Assembly: GCF_000445185.1 (NCBI RefSeq)
Contig: NZ_AVAF01000162.1
Location: forward strand, 1 to 38,392
Origin: Thermoanaerobacter sp. A7A
Lineage (GTDB): Bacteria > Bacillota > Thermoanaerobacteria > Thermoanaerobacterales > Thermoanaerobacteraceae
Length of the DNA: 38,392 nucleotides
Direction: 5' to 3'
Positions within the stretch are counted from its first letter, which is position 1, and every line of letters begins with the position of its first letter. This document shows, piece after piece, positions 24,968-35,620 of this stretch. A model generated the notes under the pieces. The model made no database searches. It was given only the letters and a program-made list of their open reading frames with translations, and was not told the origin of the DNA. The position numbers were made by a program, and so were the translations under genes.

Positions 24968-26344
24968 ATGATTGATAAGGTTGTTTCTACAATTAAAAGG
25001 TATAAAATGATTGAGACAAATGATAAAATTGTAATGGGGGTTTCCGGTGGACCTGATTCTTTGTGTATGCTGGATATTTTATACAATTTAAAAGATTTAT
25101 TTAATCTTAAGTTGTATATAGTACATGTTAATCATATGATAAGAGGAGAAGCAGCTAAAAGGGATGCGCAATTTGTTGAAGATATGTGTCGCAAATTGAA
25201 ACTCCCATTTTTTTTATTTGAAAAAGATGTAAAAAAAATAGCCAAAGAAATGGGATATTCAGAAGAAGAGGCTGGTCGATATGTGAGGTATCAGGCTTTT
25301 GAGGAAGTATTAAAAGAAGTTAAGGGTAATAAAATAGCAGTAGCTCATAATAAAAATGATGTAGTGGAAACAGTTTTTTTAAATTTAATAAGAGGTTCTG
25401 GAATGGCTGGCCTCATTGGAATAAAACCGGTAAATGGAAATATAATAAGGCCTCTCATTGAAATAGAAAGGGAAGAAATAGAGAAATACCTTAAGGAAAA
25501 AGATTTAAAGCCAGCAATAGATTTTACAAATTATGAGGATTTATATAAGAGAAATAAAGTAAGACTTAAATTAATTCCCTTTATAAATGAAACTTTTGAA
25601 GTAGATATAATAGAAAATATCTACAGGATGGCAAAAATTATTTTAGAGGAGAATGACTATTTAGAAAAAGAGTGTGAAAAGATTTTTAATGAGGTTTGCT
25701 ATTTTAATCAAGAGGAAATTTTTGCTGATATAAAAAAACTGAAGACACAGCATCCCGCTATTCAGCGGCGCTTAGTTAGGCTTATGTACCAAAAATTAAA
25801 AGGAGATATTTATGGGTTAGAATACATCCATGTAGAGGATGTTTTAAGCCTTTTAGACAAACCAACTTCCTCAAAAATTGATTTACCCTTTGAAATTGAA
25901 GCTTTAAAAAGCTATAATAATCTTATAATGAGAAAAGTAAAAGAAAAAGAGGTCAAGACTTTTTGGGCAAAATTAAATATTCCTGGAATTACTAAGATAT
26001 GTGGTATTGGTCAATTTAAAACTGCTGTTTTAGCTATTGATGAGGTAAAAAAACTCAACATAGGAAAATACACGAAATTTTTTGACTATGATAAAATACA
26101 GGAAGATGTGGTAGTTAGAAATAGGCAAGCAGGGGATATTTTTTCTCCTCTTAACCTGGGGGGGAGTAAAAAATTAAAAGAATTTTTTATTGACGAGAAA
26201 ATACCCCGCGAAATAAGAGATAGCATTCCTTTATTAGCCATAGACAATGAAATTGTGTGGGTTGTAGGTTATAGAATGAGTGATAAATTTAAAGTAGATG
26301 AAAATACAAAAAATGTCCTTGTGATAGAGTATACCCAAGGATAA
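24968..26344 (+). CDS. tilS: tRNA(Ile)-lysidine synthase
   Basis: 458 residues; AAGGGG lies 7 bases upstream of the ATG. The N-terminal PP-loop ATPase domain shows GVSGGPDSLCML (about 24-35), HVNHMIRG and VAHNKNDVVET. The C-terminal region has the TilS extra domains, ending with RQAGDIFSPLNLGGSKKLKE followed by FFIDEKIPREIRDSIP. It attaches lysine to C34 of the tRNA-Ile CAU anticodon so that it reads AUA, an essential step in AT-rich genomes where AUA is common. hpt follows after 24 bases. An in-frame-shifted 12-codon ORF before the gene was considered and rejected. Confidence 0.95.
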   Translation: MIDKVVSTIKRYKMIETNDKIVMGVSGGPDSLCMLDILYNLKDLFNLKLYIVHVNHMIRGEAAKRDAQFVEDMCRKLKLPFFLFEKDVKKIAKEMGYSEEEAGRYVRYQAFEEVLKEVKGNKIAVAHNKNDVVETVFLNLIRGSGMAGLIGIKPVNGNIIRPLIEIEREEIEKYLKEKDLKPAIDFTNYEDLYKRNKVRLKLIPFINETFEVDIIENIYRMAKIILEENDYLEKECEKIFNEVCYFNQEEIFADIKKLKTQHPAIQRRLVRLMYQKLKGDIYGLEYIHVEDVLSLLDKPTSSKIDLPFEIEALKSYNNLIMRKVKEKEVKTFWAKLNIPGITKICGIGQFKTAVLAIDEVKKLNIGKYTKFFDYDKIQEDVVVRNRQAGDIFSPLNLGGSKKLKEFFIDEKIPREIRDSIPLLAIDNEIVWVVGYRMSDKFKVDENTKNVLVIEYTQG

Positions 26345-26368
26345 AATAAAAAAGAGGAGGTTAAATTT

Positions 26369-26914
26369 ATGTCGAGTCCAACACAAGATATACAGGAGAT
26401 TTTGATTACGGAAGAGCAATTAAAAGAAAAAGTGAAAGAGTTAGGACAAATAATTACAAAAGACTACCAAGGTAAAGACCTTGTCCTCCTTGGGGTTTTA
26501 AAAGGAGCAATAATGTTTATGGCAGACTTATCTCGTGCGATAGATTTATCTTTATCAATAGATTTTATGGCAGTCTCCAGTTATGGTTCTTCTACTCAGT
26601 CTTCTGGAATAGTAAAAATAATTAAAGACCATGACATAAACATTGAAGGAAAAGATGTGCTCATAGTCGAGGATATTATAGATAGCGGTTTAACACTTTC
26701 TTATTTAAGAAAGACTTTATTAGAAAGAAAACCTAGAAGTTTAAAAATTTGCACTATTTTAGATAAGCCTGAAAGAAGAGAAGCAGATGTTAAAGTAGAT
26801 TATTGTGGATTTAAAATTCCTGACAAATTTGTAGTTGGTTATGGATTAGATTTTGATGAAAAATACAGAAATCTCCCATTTATAGGGGTTTTAAAGCCAG
26901 AGCTGTACAAATGA
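26369..26914 (+). CDS. hpt: Hypoxanthine-guanine phosphoribosyltransferase
   Basis: 181 residues; GAGGAGG 8 bases before the ATG. The PRPP-binding loop VLIVEDIIDSGLTLSYL lies near residues 96-112. Other family marks are GVLKGAIMFMADLSRAI, SYGSSTQSSG and the C-terminal GLDFDEKYRNLPFIGVL. It salvages hypoxanthine and guanine to IMP and GMP. The tilS-hpt-ftsH order is widely conserved among Firmicutes. Length is normal. Confidence 0.96.
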   Translation: MSSPTQDIQEILITEEQLKEKVKELGQIITKDYQGKDLVLLGVLKGAIMFMADLSRAIDLSLSIDFMAVSSYGSSTQSSGIVKIIKDHDINIEGKDVLIVEDIIDSGLTLSYLRKTLLERKPRSLKICTILDKPERREADVKVDYCGFKIPDKFVVGYGLDFDEKYRNLPFIGVLKPELYK

Positions 26915-26985
26915 TTTGCTTTTTTAAAGGAGATATGATATTATAGATTAAAGGTAGTTGGACTTGTTTGAAGGAGGGGCCTTAT

Positions 26986-28821
26986 TTGAACGATAATAAC
27001 AAGATAATTAGAAGCATGGTGCTCTATTTATTAATATTTATAGCTATTTACGCAATGGTACAATTGCATTCTCAAAGCGCCGAACCAATAACCGATATTG
27101 ATTACGGGCAGCTAATAAAATACATTGATGCCAATCAAGTAAAAAGCATTACCCTTGTGGGTAATGATGTTAAAGGTGTATTAAAAAATGGTACCGAGTT
27201 TAAGAGCCGTGTACCAGATGTAACAAACTTTATGAGTTTTGTAAATCCTTACATTTTACAGGGAAAACTGGATTTTAAAAGTGAGCCGCAAGTAGGCCCG
27301 CCATGGTGGGTACAAATGCTTCCTTCTCTCTTTTTAATCGTAATTTTTATCATATTTTGGTATATTTTTATGCAACAGGCACAAGGTGGGGGAGGAAGCA
27401 AAGTGATGTCTTTTGGCAAAAGCAGAGCCAGAATAATTACAGACAAAGATAAAAGAGTAACTTTTAATGACGTGGCGGGAGCGGATGAAGAAAAAGAAGA
27501 ACTACAAGAAATTGTTGAATTTTTAAAATATCCCAAAAAGTTTCTTGAGCTTGGAGCCAGAATACCTAAAGGGGTTCTTTTAGTAGGGCCTCCAGGTACA
27601 GGAAAAACTCTTCTCGCAAAAGCTGTAGCAGGAGAAGCGGGGGTACCGTTTTTTAGCATCAGCGGTTCCGATTTTGTGGAGATGTTTGTCGGTGTAGGTG
27701 CTGCGAGAGTAAGAGATTTATTTGATCAAGCCAAAAAGAATGCGCCTTGTATTGTTTTTATTGATGAAATAGACGCAGTAGGAAGGCAAAGAGGTGCGGG
27801 TTTAGGTGGCGGACATGATGAAAGAGAGCAAACACTAAATCAGCTGTTAGTTGAAATGGATGGTTTCAGTGTCAATGAAGGTATAATTGTGATTGCCGCA
27901 ACAAACAGGCCAGATATATTAGACCCTGCACTACTACGACCAGGAAGATTTGATAGGCACGTTACTGTTGGTATTCCTGATATAAAAGGAAGAGAAGAAA
28001 TTTTGAAGATACATTCAAGAAATAAGCCATTGGCTCCAGATGTATCATTGCAAGTACTGGCAAGAAGGACGCCTGGGTTTACTGGGGCCGACCTTGAAAA
28101 TCTTATGAATGAAGCGGCACTTTTAGCAGCAAGGAGAGGGCTTAAGCAGATAACTATGGCAGAATTGGAAGAAGCTATAACGAGAGTAATAGCAGGACCT
28201 GAAAAGAGAAGTAGGATTATGTCTGAGAAAGACAAGAAATTGGTGGCATATCATGAAGCAGGGCATGCTGTTGTAGCAAAGCTTTTGCCAAACACTCCTC
28301 CTGTCCATGAGGTAACGATAATTCCGAGAGGCAGAGCTGGAGGCTATACTATGCTTCTTCCCGAAGAAGATAAATATTACATGTCAAAATCTGAAATGAT
28401 GGATGAGATAGTTCATCTTTTAGGCGGACGTGTGGCAGAGAGTTTAGTGTTAAATGATATAAGTACAGGTGCACAAAATGACATTGAGAGAGCTACAAAT
28501 ATTGCAAGAAAGATGGTTACAGAGTATGGCATGAGTGAAAGGTTAGGACCCATGACTTTTGGTACTAAAAGTGAAGAAGTGTTTTTAGGGCGGGATTTAG
28601 GAAGAACAAGAAATTACAGTGAAGAAGTAGCTGCAGAAATTGATAGAGAGATAAAGAGAATAATTGAAGAAGCGTATAAAAGAGCAGAATCATTGTTAAA
28701 GGGAAATATTGATAAACTTCACAGAGTAGCAAAAGCTCTTATTGAAAAAGAAAAGCTTAATGGAGAAGAGTTTGAAAAAGTCTTTAGCGGAGAGGATATA
28801 GAAGGGGTGCAGTTTGCATAA
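26986..28821 (+). CDS. ftsH: ATP-dependent zinc metalloprotease FtsH
   Basis: 611 residues from a TTG at 26986 that follows GAAGGAGG by 8 bases. A TTG at 26968 would lie before that site. Two transmembrane helices (about 8-27 and 104-125) enclose a small outside domain. The AAA+ domain has Walker A GPPGTGKT near 200, Walker B IVFIDEID near 257, and the arginine-finger region LRPGRFDR. The second-region-of-homology precedes the zinc protease site HEAGH near 422. It degrades unneeded or damaged membrane and regulatory proteins and is needed for sporulation in Bacillus. A strong terminator closes the tilS-hpt-ftsH run. Confidence 0.97.
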   Translation: MNDNNKIIRSMVLYLLIFIAIYAMVQLHSQSAEPITDIDYGQLIKYIDANQVKSITLVGNDVKGVLKNGTEFKSRVPDVTNFMSFVNPYILQGKLDFKSEPQVGPPWWVQMLPSLFLIVIFIIFWYIFMQQAQGGGGSKVMSFGKSRARIITDKDKRVTFNDVAGADEEKEELQEIVEFLKYPKKFLELGARIPKGVLLVGPPGTGKTLLAKAVAGEAGVPFFSISGSDFVEMFVGVGAARVRDLFDQAKKNAPCIVFIDEIDAVGRQRGAGLGGGHDEREQTLNQLLVEMDGFSVNEGIIVIAATNRPDILDPALLRPGRFDRHVTVGIPDIKGREEILKIHSRNKPLAPDVSLQVLARRTPGFTGADLENLMNEAALLAARRGLKQITMAELEEAITRVIAGPEKRSRIMSEKDKKLVAYHEAGHAVVAKLLPNTPPVHEVTIIPRGRAGGYTMLLPEEDKYYMSKSEMMDEIVHLLGGRVAESLVLNDISTGAQNDIERATNIARKMVTEYGMSERLGPMTFGTKSEEVFLGRDLGRTRNYSEEVAAEIDREIKRIIEEAYKRAESLLKGNIDKLHRVAKALIEKEKLNGEEFEKVFSGEDIEGVQFA

Positions 28822-28828
28822 AATACCA

Positions 28829-28866
28829 AATAATGTATAAGTCTTTGGACTTATACATTATTTTTT
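28829..28866 (+). terminator. Terminator after ftsH
   Basis: AATAATGTATAAGTC (28829-28843), loop TTTG, GACTTATACATTATT (28848-28862), then a T-run. The 15-bp stem is perfect. Confidence 0.92.
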
Positions 28867-28994
28867 TAAAAATTTTTAGTTAACAATAAAAAAATTATTG
28901 ACAAGAAGGAGGATTTTTCTACTTTAATGTCTAATTATATTAGTGGGACTAAGGCTTTTGAACGAAAGATAAGGGAGATAAAAGGGGGACAGTC

Positions 28995-30377
28995 ATGAAA
29001 GTGAACAAAGCTTTTGCTACAGATAAAAATTCCTTGCAGTGGATATGCAACCTTTTAGATAATTCACACGATTTTTTTGTCTTAAAAGATTTAAATGGTA
29101 AGGTAGTTCATGTAAATAAAAGACTTCTTGAAACATTAGGCTATACCGTTGATGAGTTAGATAATTATGATTATTTTTTTTACCATATATTAAAATACAA
29201 AGAAGTAGGACCGTACGAAGATGGTCTTATCATAGAGCTTACGGCAAAATACAATATAAGAATGTCTTTTAGCATAAAATTTAGTCCTATAGCTAACAGT
29301 GTTGGTGATAAAATAGCTTTTTTAGGGTTTGTGAAGTTGCGAAGCTATTGTAAAGAAAAACCTGAAGATTATTTTAACTTCTTCAAACATCCAAATGACG
29401 TAATGGATATGACAGAGGAAGGTGTTGTGATAGTTGATAATAGGTTTAACGTGGTCTATGTGAATAACAGGACATGTGAATTATTTGGCATTAAATATAC
29501 AAAATTCATAAATGCAAAGTTTATGGACATTATAAAAAAATACAAACCGGATGCTTCAGAAAATAATTTAATTAACGGAGAAAAAATTGTAATCCCATTG
29601 AAAGGGAGTTTTGACGAAATAGTGCTTTTGCTTAAGTATGGGAAGTTAAACAGTGGGCATTGGAAAACTATTATTGTGAAAAATATAACTGAAGACTTAA
29701 AATATCAAAAATTAATTGAGCAAACGGAAAAATACACAATTGCTGGTGAATTTGCTGCCACAACCATTCATGAAATAAAAAATTCTTTAACTTCTATAAA
29801 AGGCTTTATACAACTTCTACAAGCTAAACATAAAGAAAGTTCTACTTACTATGAGACTATTTTAGATGAAGTGGACAGAATATTAGCTTTAATAAAAAAT
29901 TACCTTGGTATAGTTAGAAGCAATGAAGAAGGAGAAACTGAAATAGACATAAATGGCGTTATAAATCAATATTTACTTCTTTTTGAAGCAGAAGCTGTTC
30001 GCAAAAAAATTAAAATAGAAAAAAGGTTTGGCGATGTCCCTCCTATAAAAATGGACAAAAATCATCTTAAGCAGCTTATTCTAAATGTAGTTCAAAATTC
30101 TCTTCATGCCATTGGGGAGAATGGTAAAATAATATTAGATACAAGATATTACACTCTCAAAAAGAGGGTGGTAATAAGAATTGTTGATAATGGAGGTGGT
30201 ATAGAGAAGAAATATTTAAAAAAAGTTATTGAGCCCTTGTTTACAACTAAAAGAGAAGGAACAGGCCTGGGACTTGCAATTTGCAAAAGTATTGTAGAAT
30301 TGTACAATGGTGATATTAAAATTTTTAGTAAAAAAGGCAAAGGTACACTTGTAAAAATAATTTTAGGTGAGAGATAA
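28995..30377 (+). CDS. Orphan PAS-domain sensor histidine kinase (sporulation-kinase type)
   Basis: 460 residues; AAAAGGGGGA 7 bases before the ATG. No membrane segment. PAS domain 1 spans about 12-115 ([20 protein letters not shown]), and PAS domain 2 about 130-235 ([19 protein letters not shown]). The phosphoacceptor helix has [17 protein letters not shown] with His258. The ATP-binding domain shows the N box [10 protein letters not shown] near 363, G1 [11 protein letters not shown] near 397, and G2 GTGLGLAI near 421. The H-box sequence is of the KinA/KinB-like group that feeds phosphate to Spo0A. No response regulator is encoded nearby, as with clostridial orphan kinases that phosphorylate Spo0A. 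fhs follows after 25 bases and may be co-transcribed. Confidence 0.9.
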   Translation: MKVNKAFATDKNSLQWICNLLDNSHDFFVLKDLNGKVVHVNKRLLETLGYTVDELDNYDYFFYHILKYKEVGPYEDGLIIELTAKYNIRMSFSIKFSPIANSVGDKIAFLGFVKLRSYCKEKPEDYFNFFKHPNDVMDMTEEGVVIVDNRFNVVYVNNRTCELFGIKYTKFINAKFMDIIKKYKPDASENNLINGEKIVIPLKGSFDEIVLLLKYGKLNSGHWKTIIVKNITEDLKYQKLIEQTEKYTIAGEFAATTIHEIKNSLTSIKGFIQLLQAKHKESSTYYETILDEVDRILALIKNYLGIVRSNEEGETEIDINGVINQYLLLFEAEAVRKKIKIEKRFGDVPPIKMDKNHLKQLILNVVQNSLHAIGENGKIILDTRYYTLKKRVVIRIVDNGGGIEKKYLKKVIEPLFTTKREGTGLGLAICKSIVELYNGDIKIFSKKGKGTLVKIILGER

Positions 30378-30402
30378 AAATAAAAGCTGGAGGGGAAAAT
30401 TT

Positions 30403-32070
30403 ATGAAATCTGATATTGAAATAGCTCAAGAAGCGAAAATGCTACATATAAGGGAGGTTGCAAAAAAGTTAGACATTGAGGAAGACTACCTAGAATACTA
30501 CGGCAAGTATAAAGCAAAAATTTCTCCTGCGTTATCGGAGAAAATAAAGGACAGAAAAGATGGTAAGCTTATTCTTGTCACAGCGATAACTCCCACCCCT
30601 GCAGGCGAGGGTAAGACTACACTTACTGTAGGATTAGGACAGGCTCTTGCTAAAATAGGTAAAAAAGCCATGATAGCTTTAAGAGAGCCCTCATTAGGAC
30701 CTTGTATGGGAATAAAAGGTGGAGCGGCTGGGGGAGGATATTCTCAAGTTGTACCTATGGAGGACATAAATTTGCACTTTACAGGAGATTTACATGCGAT
30801 TACTGCTGCTCATAATTTATTGGCTGCTATGATTGACAATCACATCCATCATGGAAATGAACTTAATATTGACATAAGGGCTATTACATGGAAAAGAGCT
30901 ATGGACATGAATGATAGGGCTTTAAGAGAAATAATAGTAGGGCTTGGAGGAAAAGCAAATGGCTTTCCGCGGCAAGACGGATTTATAATAACAGTTGCCT
31001 CAGAAGTAATGGCGATTTTATGTCTAGCTCAAGACTTGATGGATCTGAAAAGAAGAATTGGTGATATAATAGTGGCTTATGATAAAGATGGCAATCCTGT
31101 AACTGCAAGAGATTTAAAAGCCGATGGAGCTATGACAGTCTTATTAAAAGATGCTATAAAGCCTAATTTAGTACAAACGATTGAAAACGTTCCAGCATTT
31201 GTTCACGGAGGACCTTTTGCAAATATTGCTCATGGATGCAATAGCTTAATTGCCACTAAATATGGTTTAAAATTGGCAGATTATTTGGTCACAGAGGCAG
31301 GCTTTGGTGCGGATTTAGGAGCTGAAAAATTCTTTGACATAAAGTCAAGGTTTGGAGGACTAACACCCAATGCAGCCGTCATAGTAGCGACTGTAAAAGC
31401 TTTAAAGATGCATGGAGGAGTTAAAAAGGAACACTTACAAAAAGAAGATGTGGAAGCAGTAAGAAGAGGAATAGAAAATCTTGAAAAGCAAGTTGAAAAT
31501 GTGAGGAAATTTGGAGTACCAGTGGTTGTAGCTCTCAACAGGTTTGTTTTTGATACTGAAAGGGAAATTGAAGAGGTAAGAAAGGCCTGCGAAGAAATGG
31601 GAGTAGATATGGCAGTAGCGGAAGTTTGGGAAAAAGGAGGGGAAGGCGGAATAGAGTTAGCTGAAAAAGTTGTGAAAGCTTGTGAGACACCTTCCAACTT
31701 CCACGTTTTGTATGATGAAACACTTCCAATTAAAGATAAATTGCACATAATTGCAACAGAAATATATGGAGCTGATGGAGTAGAATATACTGCTTCTGCT
31801 CTTAAAGATATAGCAAACCTTGAAAGACTAGGCTTTGACAAGATGCCAATAGTTGTAGCAAAAACTCAATATTCTCTTTCAGATGACCCAAAACTTTTAG
31901 GCCGTCCGAGAGGGTTTAAGATAACAGTAAGAGAATTGAGAGTTTCAAGAGGTGCAGGGTTTATTGTGGCTCTGACAGGGGATATAATGACAATGCCAGG
32001 ACTTCCAAAACATCCTGCAGCAGAAAACATAGACATTGATGAAAATGGAAGAATAACAGGGCTGTTTTGA
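30403..32070 (+). CDS. fhs: Formate-tetrahydrofolate ligase
   Basis: 555 residues from the ATG at 30403, 8 bases after GGAGGGG. An in-frame TTG at 30367 falls inside the kinase gene. The P-loop-like [11 protein letters not shown] near residues 62-72 is the ATP/formyl-phosphate site. [20 protein letters not shown] and [20 protein letters not shown] are signature blocks, and the end [18 protein letters not shown] is standard. It makes 10-formyl-THF from formate, THF and ATP, for purines, formyl-Met-tRNA and folate one-carbon flow. It is followed after 10 bases by a stand-alone domain otherwise found in dihydropteroate synthase. No other Wood-Ljungdahl genes are visible here. Confidence 0.97.
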   Translation: MKSDIEIAQEAKMLHIREVAKKLDIEEDYLEYYGKYKAKISPALSEKIKDRKDGKLILVTAITPTPAGEGKTTLTVGLGQALAKIGKKAMIALREPSLGPCMGIKGGAAGGGYSQVVPMEDINLHFTGDLHAITAAHNLLAAMIDNHIHHGNELNIDIRAITWKRAMDMNDRALREIIVGLGGKANGFPRQDGFIITVASEVMAILCLAQDLMDLKRRIGDIIVAYDKDGNPVTARDLKADGAMTVLLKDAIKPNLVQTIENVPAFVHGGPFANIAHGCNSLIATKYGLKLADYLVTEAGFGADLGAEKFFDIKSRFGGLTPNAAVIVATVKALKMHGGVKKEHLQKEDVEAVRRGIENLEKQVENVRKFGVPVVVALNRFVFDTEREIEEVRKACEEMGVDMAVAEVWEKGGEGGIELAEKVVKACETPSNFHVLYDETLPIKDKLHIIATEIYGADGVEYTASALKDIANLERLGFDKMPIVVAKTQYSLSDDPKLLGRPRGFKITVRELRVSRGAGFIVALTGDIMTMPGLPKHPAAENIDIDENGRITGLF

Positions 32071-32080
32071 GGGAGTGTAG

Positions 32081-32446
32081 ATGAAAAAAGAAATATTAGA
32101 TATACAAAATTTGTCACAGGCGAAAAAGGAACTTAGCCAAATAAAAGCTGAAGAAATTTCTATAGATATTATGGCGCCAAAAGCTGTTTTTAGGGTTGTC
32201 AAGCTGTTTGATGTACATCCAGCAGCTGCTAACATAATAAAACAGGAGATGTTAGCTATAGGAGGAGAAGCAGCTGTAGCAAGAGGTTGCGTCAATATGA
32301 GCGTTGAAAAATCTGACGTTATTATAATGGGAACATTAAGACAATATCAAAGGCTTTTGGCGAAACTTAAAATGCAAAAGGGCTATTTTGGGCTTAATGA
32401 GGTTGTAGAAGAATTAAAAAGTGTTATTGAGGAAATGTCTAGATAG
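32081..32446 (+). CDS. Stand-alone dihydropteroate-synthase-like accessory domain
   Basis: 121 residues; the ATG has GAGGGAG 5 bases upstream. Blocks such as SIDIMAPKAVFRVVKLFDV, AAANIIKQEMLAIGGEAAVA and VNMSVEKSDVIIMGTLRQYQ match, as I recall it, the extra N-terminal domain fused to dihydropteroate synthase (FolP) in some Clostridia and Thermotogae. The catalytic TIM barrel (NxTPDSF) is missing. It lies 10 bases after fhs and ends before a terminator, so it is in the folate one-carbon operon. It may work as a separate subunit that partners FolP or Fhs. Alternatively it is a cut-down enzyme. Family resemblance is from memory. Confidence 0.7.
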   Translation: MKKEILDIQNLSQAKKELSQIKAEEISIDIMAPKAVFRVVKLFDVHPAAANIIKQEMLAIGGEAAVARGCVNMSVEKSDVIIMGTLRQYQRLLAKLKMQKGYFGLNEVVEELKSVIEEMSR

Positions 32447-32480
32447 GCGGCAAAGAGGCTTTTTCTTTGGCCGCTTTTTT
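32445..32480 (+). terminator. Terminator of the fhs operon
   Basis: GCGGCAAAGA pairs with TCTTTGGCCGC (one C bulged), followed by six T residues. It begins at the stop codon of the preceding gene. Confidence 0.85.
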
Positions 32481-32506
32481 ACGGGAAAAAATTTCAAATG
32501 AAAAGG

Positions 32507-32536
32507 TAAACATTTGTTAAAAATTTGTGTTATAAT
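32507..32536 (+). promoter_or_regulatory. Promoter of the methylmalonyl-CoA operon
   Basis: A perfect TATAAT (32531-32536) is preceded by the extended -10 TG (32528-32529), with TAAACA (32507-32512) 18 bases upstream as a weak -35. No cobalamin riboswitch fits in the 30-base leader. Confidence 0.65.
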
Positions 32537-32567
32537 GTAAAAGGGGAAAATCAAAGGAGGGTGTTTT

Positions 32568-34247
32568 ATGATTGACAAAAAAAAATTAGAGGAAATAAAA
32601 AACAAAAAGGAAGAATGGGAAGTTAATCAAAGACAAAAGGTGGTATCTAAATTTCCAGAGAGGAAAAAAGAATTTAAAACCTCGTCTGGGATAGAGATTA
32701 AGGAGATTTACACCCCTTACGATATAAGTGATATAGATTATCTCGAAAAGATTGGCTTTCCAGGAGAATATCCTTATACAAGAGGCGTACAGCCTACTAT
32801 GTATAGAGGCAAATTTTGGACTATGAGACAATATGCAGGATTTGGCACTGCAGAAGAGTCGAATAAAAGGTTTAAATATCTTTTGTCGCAAGGCCAAACA
32901 GGTTTGAGCGTAGCTTTTGATTTACCTACACAGATAGGCTATGATTCTGACCATCCAATGGCAGAAGGAGAAGTAGGGAAAGTAGGAGTAGCCATAGATT
33001 CACTTTATGACATGGAAATTCTCTTTGATGGCATTCCCCTTGACAAAGTCAGTACTTCTATGACTATTAATGCGCCTGCTGCAATACTTCTTGCGATGTA
33101 TATTGCAGTTGCAGAAAAGCAAGGGGTATCTCCAGATAAGTTGAATGGGACTATTCAAAATGACATTTTAAAAGAATATGTAGCTCGTGGAACTTATATT
33201 TTTCCGACAGGTCCTTCTATGAGGCTTATTACTAATATTTTCGAATATTGTTCCAAGTATGTTCCTAAGTGGAATACTATAAGTATAAGCGGTTATCACA
33301 TAAGAGAAGCAGGAGCCACGGCAGTGCAAGAAATAGCATTTACTTTGGCTAATGGCATAGCTTACGTGGAGGCGGCTATAAAGGCAGGTCTTGATGTAGA
33401 TGAGTTTGCTCCAAGATTGTCATTTTTCTTCAATGCCCACAACGATCTTTTCGAAGAAGTTGCAAAATTTAGGGCGGCAAGAAGAATGTGGGCAAAGATA
33501 ATGAAAGAAAGATTTAACGCGAAAGATCCAAGGTCAATGATGATGAGATTTCACACTCAAACTGCGGGTTCTGCTCTTACTGCTCAACAACCTGACAACA
33601 ATATTATTAGGGTTACTATTCAAGCTTTAGCAGCAGTTTTAGGGGGTACTCAGTCGTTACACACGAACAGCAGAGACGAAGCTCTTGCTCTTCCTACAGA
33701 AGATTCTGTGAGAATTGCCTTAAGGACGCAGCAAATTATTGCTTATGAAAGCGGTGTTTGTGAGACTCCAGATCCATTGGCCGGAAGTTACTATGTTGAA
33801 AAATTGACAGATGAAATTGAAAAGAGGGCTTTTGAATATATAAAGAAAATTGACGAATTAGGAGGAGCGGCAAGAGCTATTGATTTGGGATATATACAAA
33901 AAGAAATACAAGAAAGTGCATATAGATATCAAAAAGAAATAGAATCTGGTGAAAGAGTAATAGTAGGGCTTAACAAATTCCAAATTGAAGAGGAGCCGCC
34001 AAAAGGGCTTTTAAAAGTAAACCCTGCTGTAGAAGAATTGCAAAAACAAAAAATCGCTAAAGTAAAAGAAATGAGAAACAACGCCAGTGTGAAAAAGACT
34101 TTAGAGGCCTTAAAAAAAGCTGCAGAAGGAGACGACAACTTGATGCCTTGGATATTAGATGCAGTAAGGGAATATGCGACATTAGGTGAAATTACAGATG
34201 TGTTGCGTTCTATTTTTGGGGAATATCAGCAACAGATTATACTGTAA
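32568..34247 (+). CDS. mcmA1: Methylmalonyl-CoA mutase, large (substrate-binding) chain
   Basis: 559 residues; AAAGGAGGG 6 bases before the ATG. It is the catalytic TIM barrel without the B12-binding domain: [20 protein letters not shown] (about 67-86), [51 protein letters not shown] with the substrate-contacting region, and [16 protein letters not shown]. It isomerises succinyl-CoA and methylmalonyl-CoA with adenosylcobalamin. The B12-binding chain is a separate gene 12 bases downstream, the split arrangement common in Firmicutes and archaea. The operon adds chaperone, epimerase and decarboxylase. Confidence 0.95.
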   Translation: MIDKKKLEEIKNKKEEWEVNQRQKVVSKFPERKKEFKTSSGIEIKEIYTPYDISDIDYLEKIGFPGEYPYTRGVQPTMYRGKFWTMRQYAGFGTAEESNKRFKYLLSQGQTGLSVAFDLPTQIGYDSDHPMAEGEVGKVGVAIDSLYDMEILFDGIPLDKVSTSMTINAPAAILLAMYIAVAEKQGVSPDKLNGTIQNDILKEYVARGTYIFPTGPSMRLITNIFEYCSKYVPKWNTISISGYHIREAGATAVQEIAFTLANGIAYVEAAIKAGLDVDEFAPRLSFFFNAHNDLFEEVAKFRAARRMWAKIMKERFNAKDPRSMMMRFHTQTAGSALTAQQPDNNIIRVTIQALAAVLGGTQSLHTNSRDEALALPTEDSVRIALRTQQIIAYESGVCETPDPLAGSYYVEKLTDEIEKRAFEYIKKIDELGGAARAIDLGYIQKEIQESAYRYQKEIESGERVIVGLNKFQIEEEPPKGLLKVNPAVEELQKQKIAKVKEMRNNASVKKTLEALKKAAEGDDNLMPWILDAVREYATLGEITDVLRSIFGEYQQQIIL

Positions 34248-34259
34248 AGGAGGATAAAT

Positions 34260-34661
34260 ATGGAAAGACCTATAAGAGTATTAGTGGCAAAGCCGGGATT
34301 AGACGGTCACGACAGGGGAGCAAAAGTAATTGCAAGAGCTTTAAGAGATGCGGGAATGGAAGTGATATACACAGGGCTTAGGCAAACACCCGAACAAATT
34401 GTAGAAGCAGCCATTCAAGAAGACGTAGATGTTGTAGCTTTAAGCATTTTATCTGGTGCCCATAACACTTTATTTCCTAAAATAACAAAGCTTTTAAAAG
34501 AAAGAGGAGCAGATGACATATTAGTAATAGGTGGCGGAGTTATACCAGAGGAAGACATACCTTTTTTGAAAGAGAATGGAATAGCGGAAATTTTTACACC
34601 CGGTACGCCTACCTCTGCAGCGATTGAATATATAAAACAACATGTCAATAGGGCGGTATAA
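34260..34661 (+). CDS. mcmA2: Methylmalonyl-CoA mutase, small B12-binding chain
   Basis: 133 residues, AAAGGAGG 6 bases upstream. The cobalamin-binding signature [18 protein letters not shown] begins near residue 15, with the axial His in [19 protein letters not shown] and [19 protein letters not shown] follow, as in the C-terminal domain of one-chain mutases. It pairs with the large chain just upstream. The next gene, meaB, starts 2 bases after its stop. Confidence 0.95.
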   Translation: MERPIRVLVAKPGLDGHDRGAKVIARALRDAGMEVIYTGLRQTPEQIVEAAIQEDVDVVALSILSGAHNTLFPKITKLLKERGADDILVIGGGVIPEEDIPFLKENGIAEIFTPGTPTSAAIEYIKQHVNRAV

Positions 34662-34663
34662 AA

Positions 34664-35599
34664 ATGGAGAATTTAGAAGAACTTTTGATAAAAGGGGATA
34701 AAAGGGCTATTGCCAGAACTATAACTTATGCGGAAAACTATGAGGATAAAGCCAAAGAGATAATAAAAAAGCTTTATGAAAGGTCTGGTAATGCTTATAT
34801 TGTAGGCATTACCGGGCCGCCGGGTGTTGGTAAGAGCACATTGACAGACAAATTAATTAAAAATTTAGTTGATGTAGGTAAAAAAATAGGAGTAATAGCA
34901 GTAGACCCCACTAGCCCTTTTACAGGCGGCTCAATATTGGGAGACAGAATAAGAATGCAGGATTTATCTCAGCATCCTAATGTTTACATAAGGAGCATGG
35001 GCACAAGAGGTCATCTTGGTGGTCTTTCCAAAGGGACATATATGGCAGCGAGAATTTTAGATATAGCCGGCATGGATTACATTTTTATAGAGACAGTGGG
35101 AGTAGGCCAGTCAGAGATTGACATAGTAAAAATTGCCGATACAGTAGTGATGGTTTTAGCCCCAGGCTTGGGGGACGATGTACAAGCTATAAAAGCTGGA
35201 ATCATGGAAATAGGGGATATTTTTGTCGTAAACAAATGTGACAAAGAGGGAGCAGACAAAACCGTAGTTGAACTTAATATGATGTTGGATTTGGATGAAA
35301 AAAAAGATTGGAGACCACCGGTAGTAAAAGTGGCTGCGCAAGAAAATAAAGGGATTGATGAACTTATTGATAAAATTGATGACCATAAAAGTTATTTGAT
35401 AGAAAGTGGAACTTTTCAAGAAAGGAGAATTGAAAGATTAAAAATGGAAATAATTGAAAGCATAAAAAATAAATTGATGAAGAATATCTTTGACAAAATT
35501 CAAGAAAAGGAATTTTCATCCAGGTTGCAACAGGTGATAGATAAAAAAATAGACCCTTACACTTTTGCAGATGAATTGTACAAAGATGTTTTTAATTAG
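34664..35599 (+). CDS. meaB: MeaB/ArgK-type G3E GTPase, mutase chaperone
   Basis: 311 residues. Walker A GPPGVGKSTLTDKL near 50-63, switch region DPTSPFTGGSILGDRIRM, the G3-like ETVGVGQSE, and NKCDKEGADKT as the G4 base-specifying motif (NKCD). It uses GTP to gate loading of intact adenosylcobalamin and protect the mutase from inactivation. The 2-base gap to the mutase small chain supports a role on that enzyme. It was formerly named ArgK (arginine-ornithine transport kinase), which is a misannotation. Confidence 0.95.
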   Translation: MENLEELLIKGDKRAIARTITYAENYEDKAKEIIKKLYERSGNAYIVGITGPPGVGKSTLTDKLIKNLVDVGKKIGVIAVDPTSPFTGGSILGDRIRMQDLSQHPNVYIRSMGTRGHLGGLSKGTYMAARILDIAGMDYIFIETVGVGQSEIDIVKIADTVVMVLAPGLGDDVQAIKAGIMEIGDIFVVNKCDKEGADKTVVELNMMLDLDEKKDWRPPVVKVAAQENKGIDELIDKIDDHKSYLIESGTFQERRIERLKMEIIESIKNKLMKNIFDKIQEKEFSSRLQQVIDKKIDPYTFADELYKDVFN

Positions 35600-35620
35600 A
35601 TTTTATGAGGAGGTATTAAA

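Noticed and set aside
24937-24975. Twelve-codon leader ORF (MSIYRYKGLRND) overlapping the tilS start
   Set aside because: The AAAGGAGG that would serve it lies within the promoter spacer and would not be transcribed; with a start near 24932 the ORF would be almost leaderless.
28898-28946. TTGACA with TTTAAT, or a sigma-H-like GGAGGATT...CTAAT, before the orphan kinase
   Set aside because: The sigma-A spacing would be 19 bases and the sigma-H -10 lacks GAAT; neither is good enough to annotate.
32447-32567. Cobalamin riboswitch before the B12-dependent mutase
   Set aside because: Only 120 bases separate the genes and they are filled by a terminator and promoter; no B12-box sequence is present.
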